From contig NZ_SSXC01000002.1 in assembly GCF_021699055.1 (NCBI RefSeq), positions 120,467-184,466 of the forward strand: 64,000 nucleotides of DNA, read 5' to 3'. Below are positions 1 to 9,272 of this stretch, in pieces. The translations under genes were made by a program, and so were the position numbers. Position 1 is the first letter of the stretch. Each line of letters starts with the position of its first letter. The stretch is from Blastococcus sp. MG754426. Lineage in GTDB: Bacteria > Actinomycetota > Actinomycetes > Mycobacteriales > Geodermatophilaceae. Below the pieces are notes generated by a model. That model saw only the letters and a list, made by a program, of their open reading frames with translations. It had not been told where the DNA came from and searched no databases.

Positions 1-68
1 ACGAGGGGACTCGAACCCCTAACCGCCCGATTACAAGTCGGGTGCGCTACCAGTTGCGCCACGCCGGC
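1..68 (-). tRNA. tRNA-Thr (anticodon TGU), 3' end cut by window edge
   Basis: The minus strand folds as a tRNA. The acceptor 5' arm is GCCGGCG, the D arm GCGC-AACTGGTA-GCGC, the anticodon stem CCCGA/TCGGG with loop CTTGTAA (anticodon TGT), and the T arm AGGGG-TTCGAGT-CCCCT. Only the last few acceptor bases and the discriminator lie outside the window. The anticodon reads ACA codons. A TATCCT -10 lies upstream at 95-100. Confidence 0.95.
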
Positions 69-94
69 GGGACGTGGGGACAGGTCCCGGGACA

Positions 95-100
95 AGGATA
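95..100 (-). promoter_or_regulatory. -10 box of tRNA-Thr
   Basis: The minus strand reads TATCCT about 27 nt upstream of the tRNA 5' end. No convincing -35 was found, so the assignment rests on the -10 and its position. Confidence 0.4.
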
Positions 101-200
101 GGGACACGGCCGGGGCGGAACCGCGCGGCGCCGTCCGACCCGCTGATCGTCCAGGGGCTGCCGTCGTACCTGCCTCGTGGCCGCGGGGGGAGCTGCCCGC

Positions 201-232
<32 letters not shown>

Positions 233-352
233 CAGCCTCTCCCGGGACGGGTCCGCGCTGCCTCCCGGCTCGCGCCCCCTCGATCCCGTCGTCCCCCGGT
301 GGCAGGCTGGCCGTGCCGCAGGACGGCGGCGCGGGAGTCGAGGGAGGCAGCC

Positions 353-805
353 GTGCAGGACGTGGTGGTCCGCCGGCACGTGGCCGCGCCGGTGCAGCAG
401 GTCTGGCAGGTGGCGACCGACCTGACGGGTTCGCCGCAGGTGCTCCGCGGGGTCGACGCCGTGGAGGTGCTCACCCCGGGCCCCTTCGACGTCGGGACGC
501 GGTGGCGGGAGACCCGCACGATGATGGGCCGGTCGGCGACCGAGGAGATGACCGTGACCGCGGTGGAGCCGCAGCGCTCCTACCGGGTCGAGGCGGCGGG
601 CCGGGGCGCCCACTACGTCTCGACCCTCGCGTTCGCCCCGTCCGCCGACGGGGGCACGGACGTGACGATGACCTTCGGCGGCCGGCCCACGAGCACCGTG
701 GCGCGGGTGCTCGGCGCGGTCACCGCGCCGCTGGGACGCCGGGCCGTGGCCAAGGCGCTGCAGCAGGACCTCGACGACATCGCGGCGGCCGCCGAGCGGG
801 CCTGA
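353..805 (+). CDS. SRPBCC (polyketide cyclase/START-like) family protein
   Basis: The 150-residue product has the layout of a small SRPBCC ligand-binding fold. An N-terminal strand (VVVRRHVAAPVQQVWQVATDL) leads into the family's usual helix, then come alternating strands with PGPFDVGTRWRETR near the middle and a long amphipathic C-terminal helix ending LDDIAAAAERA. Such proteins bind hydrophobic ligands in a cavity, but no catalytic residue can be assigned. The GTG start at 353 is chosen because AGGGAGG sits about 7 nt upstream; reading further upstream gives low-complexity sequence over the hexamer repeat. It converges on the membrane-protein gene at 859. Function is unknown beyond the fold. 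Confidence 0.75.
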   Translation: MQDVVVRRHVAAPVQQVWQVATDLTGSPQVLRGVDAVEVLTPGPFDVGTRWRETRTMMGRSATEEMTVTAVEPQRSYRVEAAGRGAHYVSTLAFAPSADGGTDVTMTFGGRPTSTVARVLGAVTAPLGRRAVAKALQQDLDDIAAAAERA

Positions 806-858
806 CCCGGCTCACCCCCGGGCCCGGCCGTCCTCCCGGTGGTCGGGCAACCCGAGGG

Positions 859-1521
859 TCAGGCCGCCTCGGTCTCCGTGCTGGGGTCGGCGCGCGGCGG
901 GGTGCCGCGGACGAAGCCGGTCGGGTCGACGCTGCCCAGCGGCCCGGCGGCCAGCCAGCGGGCGAAGCCGTCCGGGTCGCGGCGCTCCAGCTCGTCGAGC
1001 ACCTGCGCCCGGCGGGCCACCAGCCGCTGCCGCACCGCCGGGGTCAGCGGCCGCTGCAGCTCCGCACCGGTGCGCCGCCACTCCTCCCCGAGGGTCGCCG
1101 TCGACGCCCCGCCCACGGGCCCGGCCACCGCGCCCAGCGGGGGCACCGCGCGCAATGCGGCCTCGCGCCGGTCGCGCGCCCACCGGAGAGCCGCCCAGCC
1201 GGCCGCACCGAGCCCGAGCAGCAGCAGCGCCACGCCCCCGCCGGCGAGCACCGCCGTCCCGCTCACCACCAGCAGCGCCCCGATCGTGACGGCCGCCGCC
1301 TGGCCGGCCGACTCGAGCACCGACCGGCGGCCCGGCCGCGGCGCCTCGCGCGCCACCCCGGCCGCCACGCACCCCGCGAGCGCGCCGGAGACGCAGACCG
1401 CCACCAGGCCCGGGCCCCGGAGCGCGATGCCGCCGACGACCGCCAGCACGGCCGCGCAGGCCAGGCCGACGCCGATGAGGAACCGGACGAGAGGACCACG
1501 GACGGGCACGGACAGCTCCAC
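859..1521 (-). CDS. hypothetical membrane protein
   Basis: The predicted product of about 220 residues has four hydrophobic segments in its N-terminal half (for example FLIGVGLACAAVLAVVGG and VALLLLGLGAAGWAAL). A soluble, charged C-terminal half carries LTPAVRQRLVARRAQVLDEL and ends in an acidic tail. I do not recognise the family. The GTG at 1521 is chosen because the reading frame upstream is Gly/Pro-rich; a second GTG six residues in is also possible, and no clear ribosome site decides. It lies convergent to the SRPBCC gene and divergent from the FetB-like permease. Confidence 0.55.
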   Translation of the reverse strand: MELSVPVRGPLVRFLIGVGLACAAVLAVVGGIALRGPGLVAVCVSGALAGCVAAGVAREAPRPGRRSVLESAGQAAAVTIGALLVVSGTAVLAGGGVALLLLGLGAAGWAALRWARDRREAALRAVPPLGAVAGPVGGASTATLGEEWRRTGAELQRPLTPAVRQRLVARRAQVLDELERRDPDGFARWLAAGPLGSVDPTGFVRGTPPRADPSTETEAA

Positions 1522-1668
1522 GGGGCCGACGGGACGGGCAGCGGGCCACGGTGCGGAGCCCGGCCCGGGACCGCCCACTACCCGCCCCGGGCCGCCGCTG
1601 CACACGGAGTTCCGCGGACGGCACCCCGCCCCGCCGAGCGCCCCGGTGACCAGGCAGGATCGGGCGCC

Positions 1669-2442
1669 GTGGGCTCCTCGGTGGTCGACGTCGACCTCCG
1701 CCTGGGTGCGGTGCTCGTCGCGCTGACCGCGCTGGCCGCGGTGAGCGGGCGGGTGTCCGGGCTGGGCGAGGACCGGCCGGTGCTCGTCGCGGCGGCGCGC
1801 GCCACGGCGCAGCTCACCGTCGTCTCGGCCCTGCTCCTGGTCGTCGTCCGGTCGCTCTGGCTCTCCGCCGCCTTCGTCCTCCTCATGGTGTCGGTGGCCA
1901 CCGCCACCGCGGCCGGGCGCGCCACCGGCCGGCCGCTGCGCTCACCCGGGGCCGTCGCCCGGCTGGCGGCCATCGCCGTCCCGGTGGTCGGCGGCGCCGC
2001 CCCCGTGGTCGCCCTCGTGCTGGCCAGCGGCACCGTGCCGCTCCGCGGCGAGGCGGTCATCCCCATCGCCGGCATCCTGATCGGCGGCGCCATGACCGCC
2101 ACCTCCCTCGCGGGCCGGCGCCTGCGCGAGGAGCTCGCGCAGCGGCGCGGCGAGGTGGAGGCCGCGCTCGCGGTCGGGCTGCTCCCCCGCGACGCGGTGC
2201 TGCTGGTCGGCCGCCCGGTCGCCGGGACCGCGCTCGTGCCGCCGCTCGACCAGACCCGCACGGTCGGGCTGGTCACCCTGCCCGGCGCCTTCGTGGGCGT
2301 GCTGCTCGGCGGCGGCAGCCCGCTCGAAGCGGGGGCGGCGCAGCTGCTGGTCCTGGTCGGGCTGCTGGCCGCCGAGGTGCTGGCCGTGTGGGCGGTCACC
2401 GAGCTCGTCGCCCGCGGCCGGGTGCTGCCCGTCCCGCGCTGA
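1669..2442 (+). CDS. FetB-like (UPF0014) ABC transporter permease
   Basis: The 257-residue product is hydrophobic throughout, with about seven membrane segments. It carries the UPF0014/FetB signature near its C-terminal third: GILIGGAMTATSLAGRRL, then LVPPLDQTRTVGLVTLPGAF and VGVLLGGGSPLEAG. In Escherichia coli FetB pairs with the ATPase FetA in iron export. No FetA-like ATPase is adjacent here, so the substrate and partner are unknown. The GTG at 1669 keeps the first membrane helix intact. A weak CAGGAT hexamer lies 8 nt upstream, compatible with a leaderless start. The 45 nt to the protease gene show no terminator. Confidence 0.8.
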   Translation: MGSSVVDVDLRLGAVLVALTALAAVSGRVSGLGEDRPVLVAAARATAQLTVVSALLLVVVRSLWLSAAFVLLMVSVATATAAGRATGRPLRSPGAVARLAAIAVPVVGGAAPVVALVLASGTVPLRGEAVIPIAGILIGGAMTATSLAGRRLREELAQRRGEVEAALAVGLLPRDAVLLVGRPVAGTALVPPLDQTRTVGLVTLPGAFVGVLLGGGSPLEAGAAQLLVLVGLLAAEVLAVWAVTELVARGRVLPVPR

Positions 2443-2550
2443 CCACGGCGTCCAGGAAGCTCACAGCACCCCTCCAGCGTTGCGCCAGTGGAAGGGCCGA
2501 CAGTGGGTTCCGACGCAGCAGCCGCACGGCTGCGAGGAGAGGAACGACGC

Positions 2551-3804
2551 GTGACCGAGCACCAGCACCAGCACCACGGCGCGGGGCAGCAGTTCGCCTG
2601 GCAGCCGCCGGCGGCGCCGCAGCCGACCACCCCCCAGCCCCTGCTGACGCCGGGCTACCCCGGTTACGGCGGGCTGCCGGCGCCGGCCGAGCAGCGCACC
2701 CCGCGCCGCGGGAGCCGGCTGCGCATCGGGCTGGCCGGCCTGGTCGCCGGGGCGGTGATCGGCGGTGGGGCCGGAGCCGGCGTCGTAGCCCTGGTCGACG
2801 AGCCGGCCGCCGGTACCGGGTCGCCGGCCTCCGCGCAGAGCGTGACCATCGAGAACCCCGACCGGGCGACCACCGCCACGGCCGCCGCGGCCAAGGCCGC
2901 ACCGAGCGTCGTCACCGTGTACGTGAGCAGCGGCTCCGGCGCGGGCAGCGGCTCCGGGGTCGTCCTGACCGCCGACGGCTACGTGCTCACCAACAACCAC
3001 GTCATCGCCGAGGGGGCGAGCGGGGCCGGCGCCGTCCAGGTGCGCACCGCCGACGGCACCCTCTACGACGCCGAGATCGTGGGCACCGACCCCGCCTCCG
3101 ACCTCGCCGTCCTCCGCCTCGACGGCGCGGAGGACCTGGTCGCGGCCACGTTCGCCGACTCCGACGAGGTGCAGATCGGTGACGTCGCCGTCGCCATCGG
3201 CGCCCCGCTGGGCCTGTCCAACACCGTGACCGACGGGATCATCAGCGCCACGGGCCGCGCCGTCGCCACCGGCTCCACGCAGGACGACGCCACCGTCCTC
3301 GACGCCATCCAGACCGACGCGGCCATCAACCCCGGCAACTCCGGTGGTGCGCTGGTCGACGGCGCCGGCGAGGTGATCGGCATCAACACCGCGATCGCCA
3401 CCGTCGCCTCGGGCCTGCCCGGCGGGCAGGGGCAGAGCGGCAACATCGGCGTCGGCTTCGCGATCCCCGCCAACACCGCGCAGCGCGTCGCCCAGCAGAT
3501 CATCGAGACCGGTGACGCCACCCGCGCCTACCTCGGGGTCCGCGCCAGCACCGCCGCCGACGACCAGAACCGCGAGGTCGGCACCGGCGCCGAGGTGGCG
3601 CTGGTGGAGCCGGGCAGCGCGGCCGAGGAGGGCGGGCTGCGGGTCGGCGACGTCGTGACCGCCGTCGGCGAGCGCCCGGTCACGACCTCCACGGAGCTGA
3701 CCGCCGCGATCCGCAGCGAGGCGCCGGGCGACACGGTCGAGCTGACCGTGCGCCGCGGCGGCGACACCCGCACCGTCGAGGTCGTCCTGGGCGAGACCGA
3801 CTAG
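2551..3804 (+). CDS. HtrA/DegP-type membrane-anchored serine protease with PDZ domain
   Basis: The 417-residue protein acts in extracytoplasmic protein quality control. A Gln/His/Pro-rich cytoplasmic tail (MTEHQHQHHG) and one membrane helix at about residues 57-82 precede a trypsin-like domain with the triad His150 (TNNH), Asp184 (SDLAVL) and Ser264 (GNSGG). A PDZ domain follows at about 330-417 (LRVGDVVTAVGERPV). Length and order match actinobacterial HtrA/PepD. The GTG at 2551 is preferred because GAGGAGAGGA lies about 6 nt upstream; an in-frame GTG at 2488 lacks such a site. The DUF445 gene follows after 42 nt with its own putative promoter. Confidence 0.93.
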   Translation: MTEHQHQHHGAGQQFAWQPPAAPQPTTPQPLLTPGYPGYGGLPAPAEQRTPRRGSRLRIGLAGLVAGAVIGGGAGAGVVALVDEPAAGTGSPASAQSVTIENPDRATTATAAAAKAAPSVVTVYVSSGSGAGSGSGVVLTADGYVLTNNHVIAEGASGAGAVQVRTADGTLYDAEIVGTDPASDLAVLRLDGAEDLVAATFADSDEVQIGDVAVAIGAPLGLSNTVTDGIISATGRAVATGSTQDDATVLDAIQTDAAINPGNSGGALVDGAGEVIGINTAIATVASGLPGGQGQSGNIGVGFAIPANTAQRVAQQIIETGDATRAYLGVRASTAADDQNREVGTGAEVALVEPGSAAEEGGLRVGDVVTAVGERPVTTSTELTAAIRSEAPGDTVELTVRRGGDTRTVEVVLGETD

Positions 3805-3833
3805 GACCCCGGCGACCGCCCGGCCCGGCTCCC

Positions 3834-3839
3834 TAGGCT
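3834..3839 (+). promoter_or_regulatory. leaderless-type -10 (TAGGCT) of the DUF445 gene
   Basis: TAGGCT is followed by exactly 7 nt and the GTG at 3847. Transcription would start at or next to the start codon, and no Shine-Dalgarno sequence is present. Confidence 0.6.
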
Positions 3840-3846
3840 GGGCCGG

Positions 3847-5127
3847 GTGGCCGCCCCCCGATTGACCGCCCCGCTGGCCGGCTCGCTCGACGACCCGGCC
3901 CGGGCCCGGGACCTGACCCGGATGAAGCGGCTGGCGACCGGGCTGTTCCTGCTCGCCGCGGTCGTCTTCCTCGGCTGCGTGCTGCTGGGCGAGGAGGCCG
4001 GCGCGTGGGTCGGCTACGTCCGGGCGACGGCGGAGGCCTCCATGGTCGGGGCGCTGGCGGACTGGTTCGCCGTCACCGCGCTCTTCCGGCACCCGCTGCG
4101 GCTGCCCATCCCGCACACCGCGATCATCCCGCGCAAGAAGGACCAGATCGGCGAGAGCCTCGGCACCTTCGTGCAGGAGAACTTCCTGACCCGCGCCGTC
4201 GTCGCGGAGAAGCTCGCCACCATCGACGTCCCCGGCCGGCTCGGCGCCTTCCTGGCCGCCCCCGGGCGGGCCGAGCGCCTCGGTGGCGACGCCGCCACCG
4301 CGCTGACCGGCCTCACCCAGCTGGTCAAGGACGACGACCTGCAGCCCGCCGTCGCCGCGCTCGTCGCGCGCAAGCTGCACGACACCCCCGCCGCCCCCGC
4401 GCTGGCCCGGGTGCTCGAGCTCGTGGTCGACGGCGACCGCCACCAGGAGGTGCTGTCCGCGGCCATGCGCCTCATGGCCCGGTTCCTCGACGAGAACCGG
4501 CTGGTGTTCCGGGCGCAGCTCGGCGACGCCTCCCCCGCCTGGGTGCCCGACTGGGTCGACGACCGGGTCTTCGACCGGGCCTTCGCGGGGGTGCACCGCT
4601 TCCTCGCCGAGGTCGCCGCCGACCCCCGCCACGAGCTGCGCCGCGCCTACGACGCCCGGCTGCGCGCCTACGTGCACGCCCTGCGGACCGACCCGGCCAC
4701 CGCCGCGCGGGTGGAGGAGTTCAAGCACGAGGTGCTGGCCCACCCCGCCGTGCGCGACTGGTCCGGCTCGCTCTGGACGACGGCGAAGGACGCGGTGCTG
4801 ACCGCCGCGGCCGACCCGGCGTCCCCCCTGCGCGCCCGCGTGACCGCGCTCATCCTCGACGGGGCGCGGCTGCTGCGCACCGACCCCACCGTGCGGGAGC
4901 TGGTGCAGCGGCACAGCGGCCAGGTGGCGGGCTACGTCGCCGAGCGCTTCTCCGGCGACCTCGCCGACCTGGTCAGCAGCACCGTCGCCCGGTGGGACAC
5001 CGAGGAGACCAGCCGGCGGATCGAGCTGCAGGTGGGCCGTGACCTGCAGTGGATCCGGGTGAACGGCACCGTCGTCGGCGGCCTCGCGGGCCTGGTCATC
5101 TACACCGTCGCCCAGCTCCTGGGCTGA
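3847..5127 (+). CDS. DUF445 family membrane protein
   Basis: The 426-residue product matches the DUF445 (YjiN/YheB-like) family. An N-terminal membrane helix at about 27-50 is followed by the hallmark RATAEASMVGALADWFAVTALFRHPL and IPHTAIIPRKKDQIGESLG. A long helical, charged middle region and a second membrane helix at the extreme C-terminus (VVGGLAGLVIYTVAQLLG) complete it. The biochemical role of the family is not established. The GTG start is fixed by the TAGGCT hexamer 7 nt upstream. It converges on the CBS-domain gene 7 nt downstream without an obvious terminator. Confidence 0.88.
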   Translation: MAAPRLTAPLAGSLDDPARARDLTRMKRLATGLFLLAAVVFLGCVLLGEEAGAWVGYVRATAEASMVGALADWFAVTALFRHPLRLPIPHTAIIPRKKDQIGESLGTFVQENFLTRAVVAEKLATIDVPGRLGAFLAAPGRAERLGGDAATALTGLTQLVKDDDLQPAVAALVARKLHDTPAAPALARVLELVVDGDRHQEVLSAAMRLMARFLDENRLVFRAQLGDASPAWVPDWVDDRVFDRAFAGVHRFLAEVAADPRHELRRAYDARLRAYVHALRTDPATAARVEEFKHEVLAHPAVRDWSGSLWTTAKDAVLTAAADPASPLRARVTALILDGARLLRTDPTVRELVQRHSGQVAGYVAERFSGDLADLVSSTVARWDTEETSRRIELQVGRDLQWIRVNGTVVGGLAGLVIYTVAQLLG

Positions 5128-5134
5128 GCGGGCG

Positions 5135-5563
5135 TCAGGTCTGGATGTAGGCGACCAGCTGCTGGCGCTCCGCCTCCAGCTCGTCCAGCCGCGCCTTGAC
5201 GACGTCGCCGATCGAGACGATGCCGACCAGGACGCCCTCGGCGACGACGGGCACGTGCCGCACCCGGTGGTCGGTCATCGTCCGCGCGAGGCCGTCCACG
5301 GTGGCGTCCGGGGGGCAGACGTGCACCTCGGTCGTCATCACACTGGACACCGGCTGGCCGAGCAGGTCGCTCCCCCGCTCGTGCAGCCCCCGCGCGACGT
5401 CCCGCTCGGAGACGATCCCCTCCACCCGGCGGCCGTCGGGCGACACGACGAGGGCTCCGACCTCCCTCTCCGCCAGCAGCTGGAGGGCCGACCGGATGCT
5501 CGCGGACGCCTCGACGGTGGCCACGTCGGAGCCCTTGCGCCGGAGCAGTTGGCTGATGCGCAC
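5135..5563 (-). CDS. tandem CBS-domain protein
   Basis: The 142-residue protein consists of two CBS motifs. The first covers about residues 8-65 (ASIRSALQLLAEREVGALVV) and the second about 72-128 (DATVDGLARTMTDHRVRHVPVV). A short helical tail follows. Free-standing CBS pairs bind adenine nucleotides and act as energy sensors; the mycobacterial hypoxic response protein Hrp1 has the same layout. No effector domain is present. The GTG start has a strong GAGGAGGAGA site about 3-4 nt upstream. It stands alone between the DUF445 gene and the rlmB operon. Confidence 0.88.
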   Translation of the reverse strand: MRISQLLRRKGSDVATVEASASIRSALQLLAEREVGALVVSPDGRRVEGIVSERDVARGLHERGSDLLGQPVSSVMTTEVHVCPPDATVDGLARTMTDHRVRHVPVVAEGVLVGIVSIGDVVKARLDELEAERQQLVAYIQT

Positions 5564-5644
5564 GCTCTCCTCCTCGGGACGGTGCCGGGAGTGTGCTCCG
5601 GCGCCCCCGCCCGCGCAACGGTCCTGCGCCCGGCCCGGCGACCG

Positions 5645-6622
5645 CTAGCGGGCGGCGTCCGAGCTGCGGCGCAGCGCGGCCTGGTAGAGCGCGATCCCGG
5701 CGGCGACGCTGACGTTGAGCGACTCCGTGTCGCGCGAGATCGGGATGCGGACGACGACGTCGCACTTCTCCCGCACCAGCCGCGAGAGCCCGGCGCCCTC
5801 CGCGCCGACGACCAGGGCGACCGGGTCGGCGAAGCCGTCGTACTCGTGCAGGTCGACGTCGCCGTCACCGGCCAGCCCCACCGTCTGCAGGCCGGCGTCC
5901 TGGTAGGCGGCGAGCGCCCGCGGCAGGTTGACCGCCCGGGCGACGCGCAGCCGGGCCGCCGCGCCGGCGCTGGTGCGCCAGGCCGAGGCCGTCATGCCCA
6001 CCGCGCGGCGCTGGGGGACGACGACGCCGTGCGCGTCGAACGCGGCCGCCGACCGGACGACGGCGCCCAGGTTGCGCGGGTCGGTCACCCCGTCCATCGC
6101 CACGACCAGCGGCGCGCGGCCCGAGTCGCGGGCGATGTCGAGCAGGTCGTCGGGGTGGGCGTAGTCGTACGGCGGGACCTGGAGCCCGATGCCCTGGTGC
6201 AGGGCGCCCTGCGCCATCCGGTCGAACTCGGCCTTGCCGACCTCGAGCAGCGGCAGCCCGCGGTCGGCCGCCAGCGCGAGCGATTCGGCGATCCGCTCGT
6301 CGGTGCCGCCGCGCGTGGTGTCCCCGGTGACGACGTACAGGGCCGTCGCCGGGATCTGCGCGCGCAGCGCCTCGACGACGGGGTTGCGGCCGAGCAGCAG
6401 CTCCGGAGACTCCTCGGCGCGCTGGCGGGCGCGGGCGCGGTCGGCCCGCTGCCGCGCCTCGGCCTGGGCACGCCGCTGGGCGGGGTGCCCGGTGCGCATC
6501 TCGGCGGGCGGGGTGGCCCCGCGGCCGGCGAGCGACCGCCGGTTCTTGCCGCCGGTACCTGCGGTCGCGCCCTTCTTGCCCGCACCGGTCGTGCGGCCGC
6601 GTCGCTGGCTGTTGCCGGCCAT
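5645..6622 (-). CDS. rlmB: 23S rRNA (guanosine-2'-O-)-methyltransferase RlmB (TrmH/SpoU family)
   Basis: The 325-residue enzyme belongs to the SPOUT class that 2'-O-methylates a guanosine of 23S rRNA. A basic N-terminal extension (about residues 1-75, rich in Arg/Gly) precedes the substrate-binding domain ([14 protein letters not shown]) and the knotted SPOUT domain. The SPOUT motifs are seen as [35 protein letters not shown] and [22 protein letters not shown]. The ATG at 6622 overlaps the cysS stop (TGATG), implying translational coupling. This places it last in carD-ispD-ispF-cysS-rlmB. Confidence 0.93.
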   Translation of the reverse strand: MAGNSQRRGRTTGAGKKGATAGTGGKNRRSLAGRGATPPAEMRTGHPAQRRAQAEARQRADRARARQRAEESPELLLGRNPVVEALRAQIPATALYVVTGDTTRGGTDERIAESLALAADRGLPLLEVGKAEFDRMAQGALHQGIGLQVPPYDYAHPDDLLDIARDSGRAPLVVAMDGVTDPRNLGAVVRSAAAFDAHGVVVPQRRAVGMTASAWRTSAGAAARLRVARAVNLPRALAAYQDAGLQTVGLAGDGDVDLHEYDGFADPVALVVGAEGAGLSRLVREKCDVVVRIPISRDTESLNVSVAAGIALYQAALRRSSDAAR

Positions 6623-8022
6623 CAGCGGGTCAGCTCCCATCGGGGTCCGTGCGGGGTGTCCTCGACGGTGACGCCGAGGGCGGCGAGCTGGTCGCGGATC
6701 GCGTCCGCCGCCGCGAAGTCCTTGCGTGCCCGGGCCGCCTGGCGCTGCTCCAGCGCCAGCGCCACCAGGCCGTCGGTCGCCCGGGCCAGCCCGTCGTCGC
6801 CGGCGGTGGCCCACTGCGGGTCGAGCGGGTCCAGCCCGAGCACGCCCAGCATGGCGCGGACCGAGCCCAGGGCGGCGGCCGTGGCGGCGTCGTCCCCGTC
6901 GGCGAGGGCGGTGTTGCCCTGACGCACCACCTCGTGGACCGCGGCGATCGCCGCCGGCGTCCCGAGGTCGTCGTCGAGCGCCGCGTCGAAGGCGGGCGCG
7001 CGCCGCGCCTCCCCCGCGTCGGCGCCGACCCGCTCGGCCGCCCGCTTCACGAAGGACTCGACGCGGCGGTAGGCCTGCCCGGCCTCCTCCAGCGCGGCGT
7101 CGGTGAACTCGACCGTCGAGCGGTAGTGCGGGGCCACGAGGTAGTAGCGCAGCTCCACCGGGCGCACCCGCCGGACCACCTCGTCGACCAGGGCCGTGTT
7201 GCCCAGCGACTTGCTCATCTTCTCGCCGCCGAGGGTGACCCAGCCGTTGTGCAGCCAGTACTGCGCGAACGGGTCGCCGGCCGCCCGGGACTGCGCCTGC
7301 TCGTTCTCGTGGTGCGGGAAGCGCAGGTCCAGGCCGCCGCCGTGGATGTCGAACTCCGCGCCCAGGTACTTCCCCGCCATCGCCGAGCACTCCAGGTGCC
7401 AGCCCGGCCGGCCGCGCCCCCACGGGGTCGGCCACGAGGCCGTGGCCGGCTCGGTGGCCTTGGCCGCCTTCCACAGCGCGAAGTCGCGGGGGTCGCGCTT
7501 GCGCTCGTCGGTGTCGGTGTCGGCGGCGGGCTCGAGGGCGTCGAGCCGCTGGCCGGTGAGCGCCCCGTATCCCGGGAAGGAGCGGACGTCGAAGTAGACG
7601 TCGCCGTCGACCGCGTAGGCGTGCCCGCGCTCGACCAGCCGCTCCATCAGCTCGACCATCTCCGGGACGTGCCCGGTGGCGCGCGGCTCGTAGGTCGGCG
7701 GCAGCACGCCGAGCACGTCGTAGGCGCGGGTGCTGGCGCGCTCGTTCTCGAAGGCCCAGGCCCACCAGGGGACGTCGTGCTCGTCGGCCTTGACGAGGAT
7801 CTTGTCGTCGATGTCGGTGACGTTGCGGACGTAGGTGACCTCGAGGCCGCGGGCGACCAGCCAGCGGCGCAGCACGTCGAAGGAGACCGCCGCGCGGACG
7901 TGCCCGACGTGCGGCGGCCCCTGCACGGTGAGCCCGCAGACGTACACCGACGCGTGACCGGCACGCAGCGGCGTGAAGTCGCGGACCGCACGGGCGGCCG
8001 TGTCGTACAGGCGGAGGCTCAC
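6622..8022 (-). CDS. cysS: cysteinyl-tRNA synthetase
   Basis: The 466-residue class I synthetase charges tRNA-Cys. It shows the HIGH-type motif PPHVGHVR at about 36-43, the zinc site starting at Cys29 (YVCG) and continuing with WHLECSAM and HHENE, and the KMSKS loop at about residue 268 ([11 protein letters not shown]). The C-terminal region holds the DALR-type helical bundle. Length is normal for bacterial CysS rather than MshC. Its stop overlaps the rlmB start, and ispF lies 10 nt upstream, so it sits in the operon led by carD. Confidence 0.96.
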   Translation of the reverse strand: MSLRLYDTAARAVRDFTPLRAGHASVYVCGLTVQGPPHVGHVRAAVSFDVLRRWLVARGLEVTYVRNVTDIDDKILVKADEHDVPWWAWAFENERASTRAYDVLGVLPPTYEPRATGHVPEMVELMERLVERGHAYAVDGDVYFDVRSFPGYGALTGQRLDALEPAADTDTDERKRDPRDFALWKAAKATEPATASWPTPWGRGRPGWHLECSAMAGKYLGAEFDIHGGGLDLRFPHHENEQAQSRAAGDPFAQYWLHNGWVTLGGEKMSKSLGNTALVDEVVRRVRPVELRYYLVAPHYRSTVEFTDAALEEAGQAYRRVESFVKRAAERVGADAGEARRAPAFDAALDDDLGTPAAIAAVHEVVRQGNTALADGDDAATAAALGSVRAMLGVLGLDPLDPQWATAGDDGLARATDGLVALALEQRQAARARKDFAAADAIRDQLAALGVTVEDTPHGPRWELTR

Positions 8023-8032
8023 CGCCGGGAGT

Positions 8033-8554
8033 CTACGGAGTCCCTGCGGGGCCTTCCGCCCGCGGCGAGGGCGCCTCCCCCGACCGGATCACCAGCGCGG
8101 TGGCCACCGCCGCCCGGCCCTCGCCCCGGCCGGTCAGCCCGAGCCCGTCGGTGGTGGTGGCCGCCACGCTGACCGGCGCCCCGAGCGCGGCGGAGAGCGC
8201 CGCCTCGGCCTCCGCCCGGCGCGGGCCGAGCCGCGGGGTGGTGGCGATCAGCTGGACCGACGCGTTGCCGATCTCCCAGCCGTGCGCCGTGACGACCTCG
8301 CGCACGTGCTCGAGGACGGCGATGCCCGCGGCCCCCGCCCAGCGCGGGTCGTCCGTGCCGAGCAGTCCGCCGATGTCACCGAGCCCGGCAGCGGAGAGCA
8401 CGGCATCGGTGAGCGCGTGGGCCACCACGTCGCCGTCGGAGTGCCCGGCGCAGCCGTGGGTGCCCGGCCAGTCCAGCCCGGCCAGCCGGCAGGGGCGGCC
8501 GGCCACCACCGGGTGGACGTCGGTGCCGATGCCGACGCGCGGCAGGACGGTCAC
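8033..8554 (-). CDS. ispF: 2-C-methyl-D-erythritol 2,4-cyclodiphosphate synthase
   Basis: The 173-residue enzyme catalyses the cyclisation step of the MEP isoprenoid pathway. The metal-binding motif [11 protein letters not shown] opens the protein. It is followed by the hallmark [19 protein letters not shown] with the second metal histidine, [15 protein letters not shown], and the C-terminal [15 protein letters not shown]. Its GTG overlaps the ispD stop by 4 nt (GTGA), so the two MEP enzymes are translationally coupled. The short C-terminal extension after the conserved end is unremarkable. Confidence 0.96.
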   Translation of the reverse strand: MTVLPRVGIGTDVHPVVAGRPCRLAGLDWPGTHGCAGHSDGDVVAHALTDAVLSAAGLGDIGGLLGTDDPRWAGAAGIAVLEHVREVVTAHGWEIGNASVQLIATTPRLGPRRAEAEAALSAALGAPVSVAATTTDGLGLTGRGEGRAAVATALVIRSGEAPSPRAEGPAGTP

Positions 8555-9234
8555 GGGTGCACCTCGCTCGCGGTCAGCCCCACGCTCAGCTCGGCGAGCG
8601 CGAGGTCGTGGGGGACGGTGATCTTCGCGGCGCGCTCGTCACCGGGGACGGTGGCCACCGGGACGCCGGCGGCGCGGACGACGGCGGCGTCGTCGGTGAG
8701 CTCGGCCGCGGCGTCGAGGGCGGCGTACGCGGCGACCAGGGTGGCCCGGTCGAAACCCTGCGGGGTCTGCACGCGGCGCAGCGCCGCACGCGGGACGGCC
8801 TCGACGACCACGCCGTCGTCGTCGACCAGGACGGTCGTGTCGACGACCGGCAGCACGGGGACGACCGCACGGGCACCGCCGGCGAGGGCGGCCAGCACGC
8901 GAGCCACGGCGTCAGGCGGGGTGAGCGGCCGCGCGGCGTCGTGCACCAGGACGGCATCGGCCCGCGACCCGGCCGCGGCGAGCCCGGCGCGCACCGACGC
9001 GGTCCGGGTGGCCCCGCCGTCGACGAGCCGCACCCGGTCGGGCAGCGCGGCGGCGAACGCGGCACGCTCGGCGGGGGGCACGGTGACGACCACCTCGCCG
9101 ACGCCGCCGGCCAGCAGGGCGTCCACCGCCCAGGCGACCAGCGGCCGACCACCGAGCGGCACCAGCGCCTTCGGCACGGACGCCCCCAGACGCGAACCGC
9201 TCCCGGCCGCTGCGACGATGGCGACAGCGTGCAC
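8551..9234 (-). CDS. ispD: 2-C-methyl-D-erythritol 4-phosphate cytidylyltransferase
   Basis: The 227-residue enzyme transfers CMP to MEP. It has the nucleotide-binding loop [20 protein letters not shown] at residues 9-28 and later [21 protein letters not shown] and [12 protein letters not shown], as expected for the family. The GTG at 9234 is chosen because the protein then opens with [15 protein letters not shown]; the frame upstream is unrelated Arg-rich sequence. It lies 38 nt downstream of carD, the arrangement known from mycobacteria. Confidence 0.94.
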   Translation of the reverse strand: MHAVAIVAAAGSGSRLGASVPKALVPLGGRPLVAWAVDALLAGGVGEVVVTVPPAERAAFAAALPDRVRLVDGGATRTASVRAGLAAAGSRADAVLVHDAARPLTPPDAVARVLAALAGGARAVVPVLPVVDTTVLVDDDGVVVEAVPRAALRRVQTPQGFDRATLVAAYAALDAAAELTDDAAVVRAAGVPVATVPGDERAAKITVPHDLALAELSVGLTASEVHP

Positions 9235-9272
9235 GGGAGCGGTTCGGCGGGATCTGCGTGAGCGCGGAGCGC

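Noticed and set aside
2461..4914. A minus-strand open frame of about 800 codons
   Set aside because: It is antisense to the HtrA and DUF445 genes and has the Gly/Val/Asp bias of a high-GC shadow frame.
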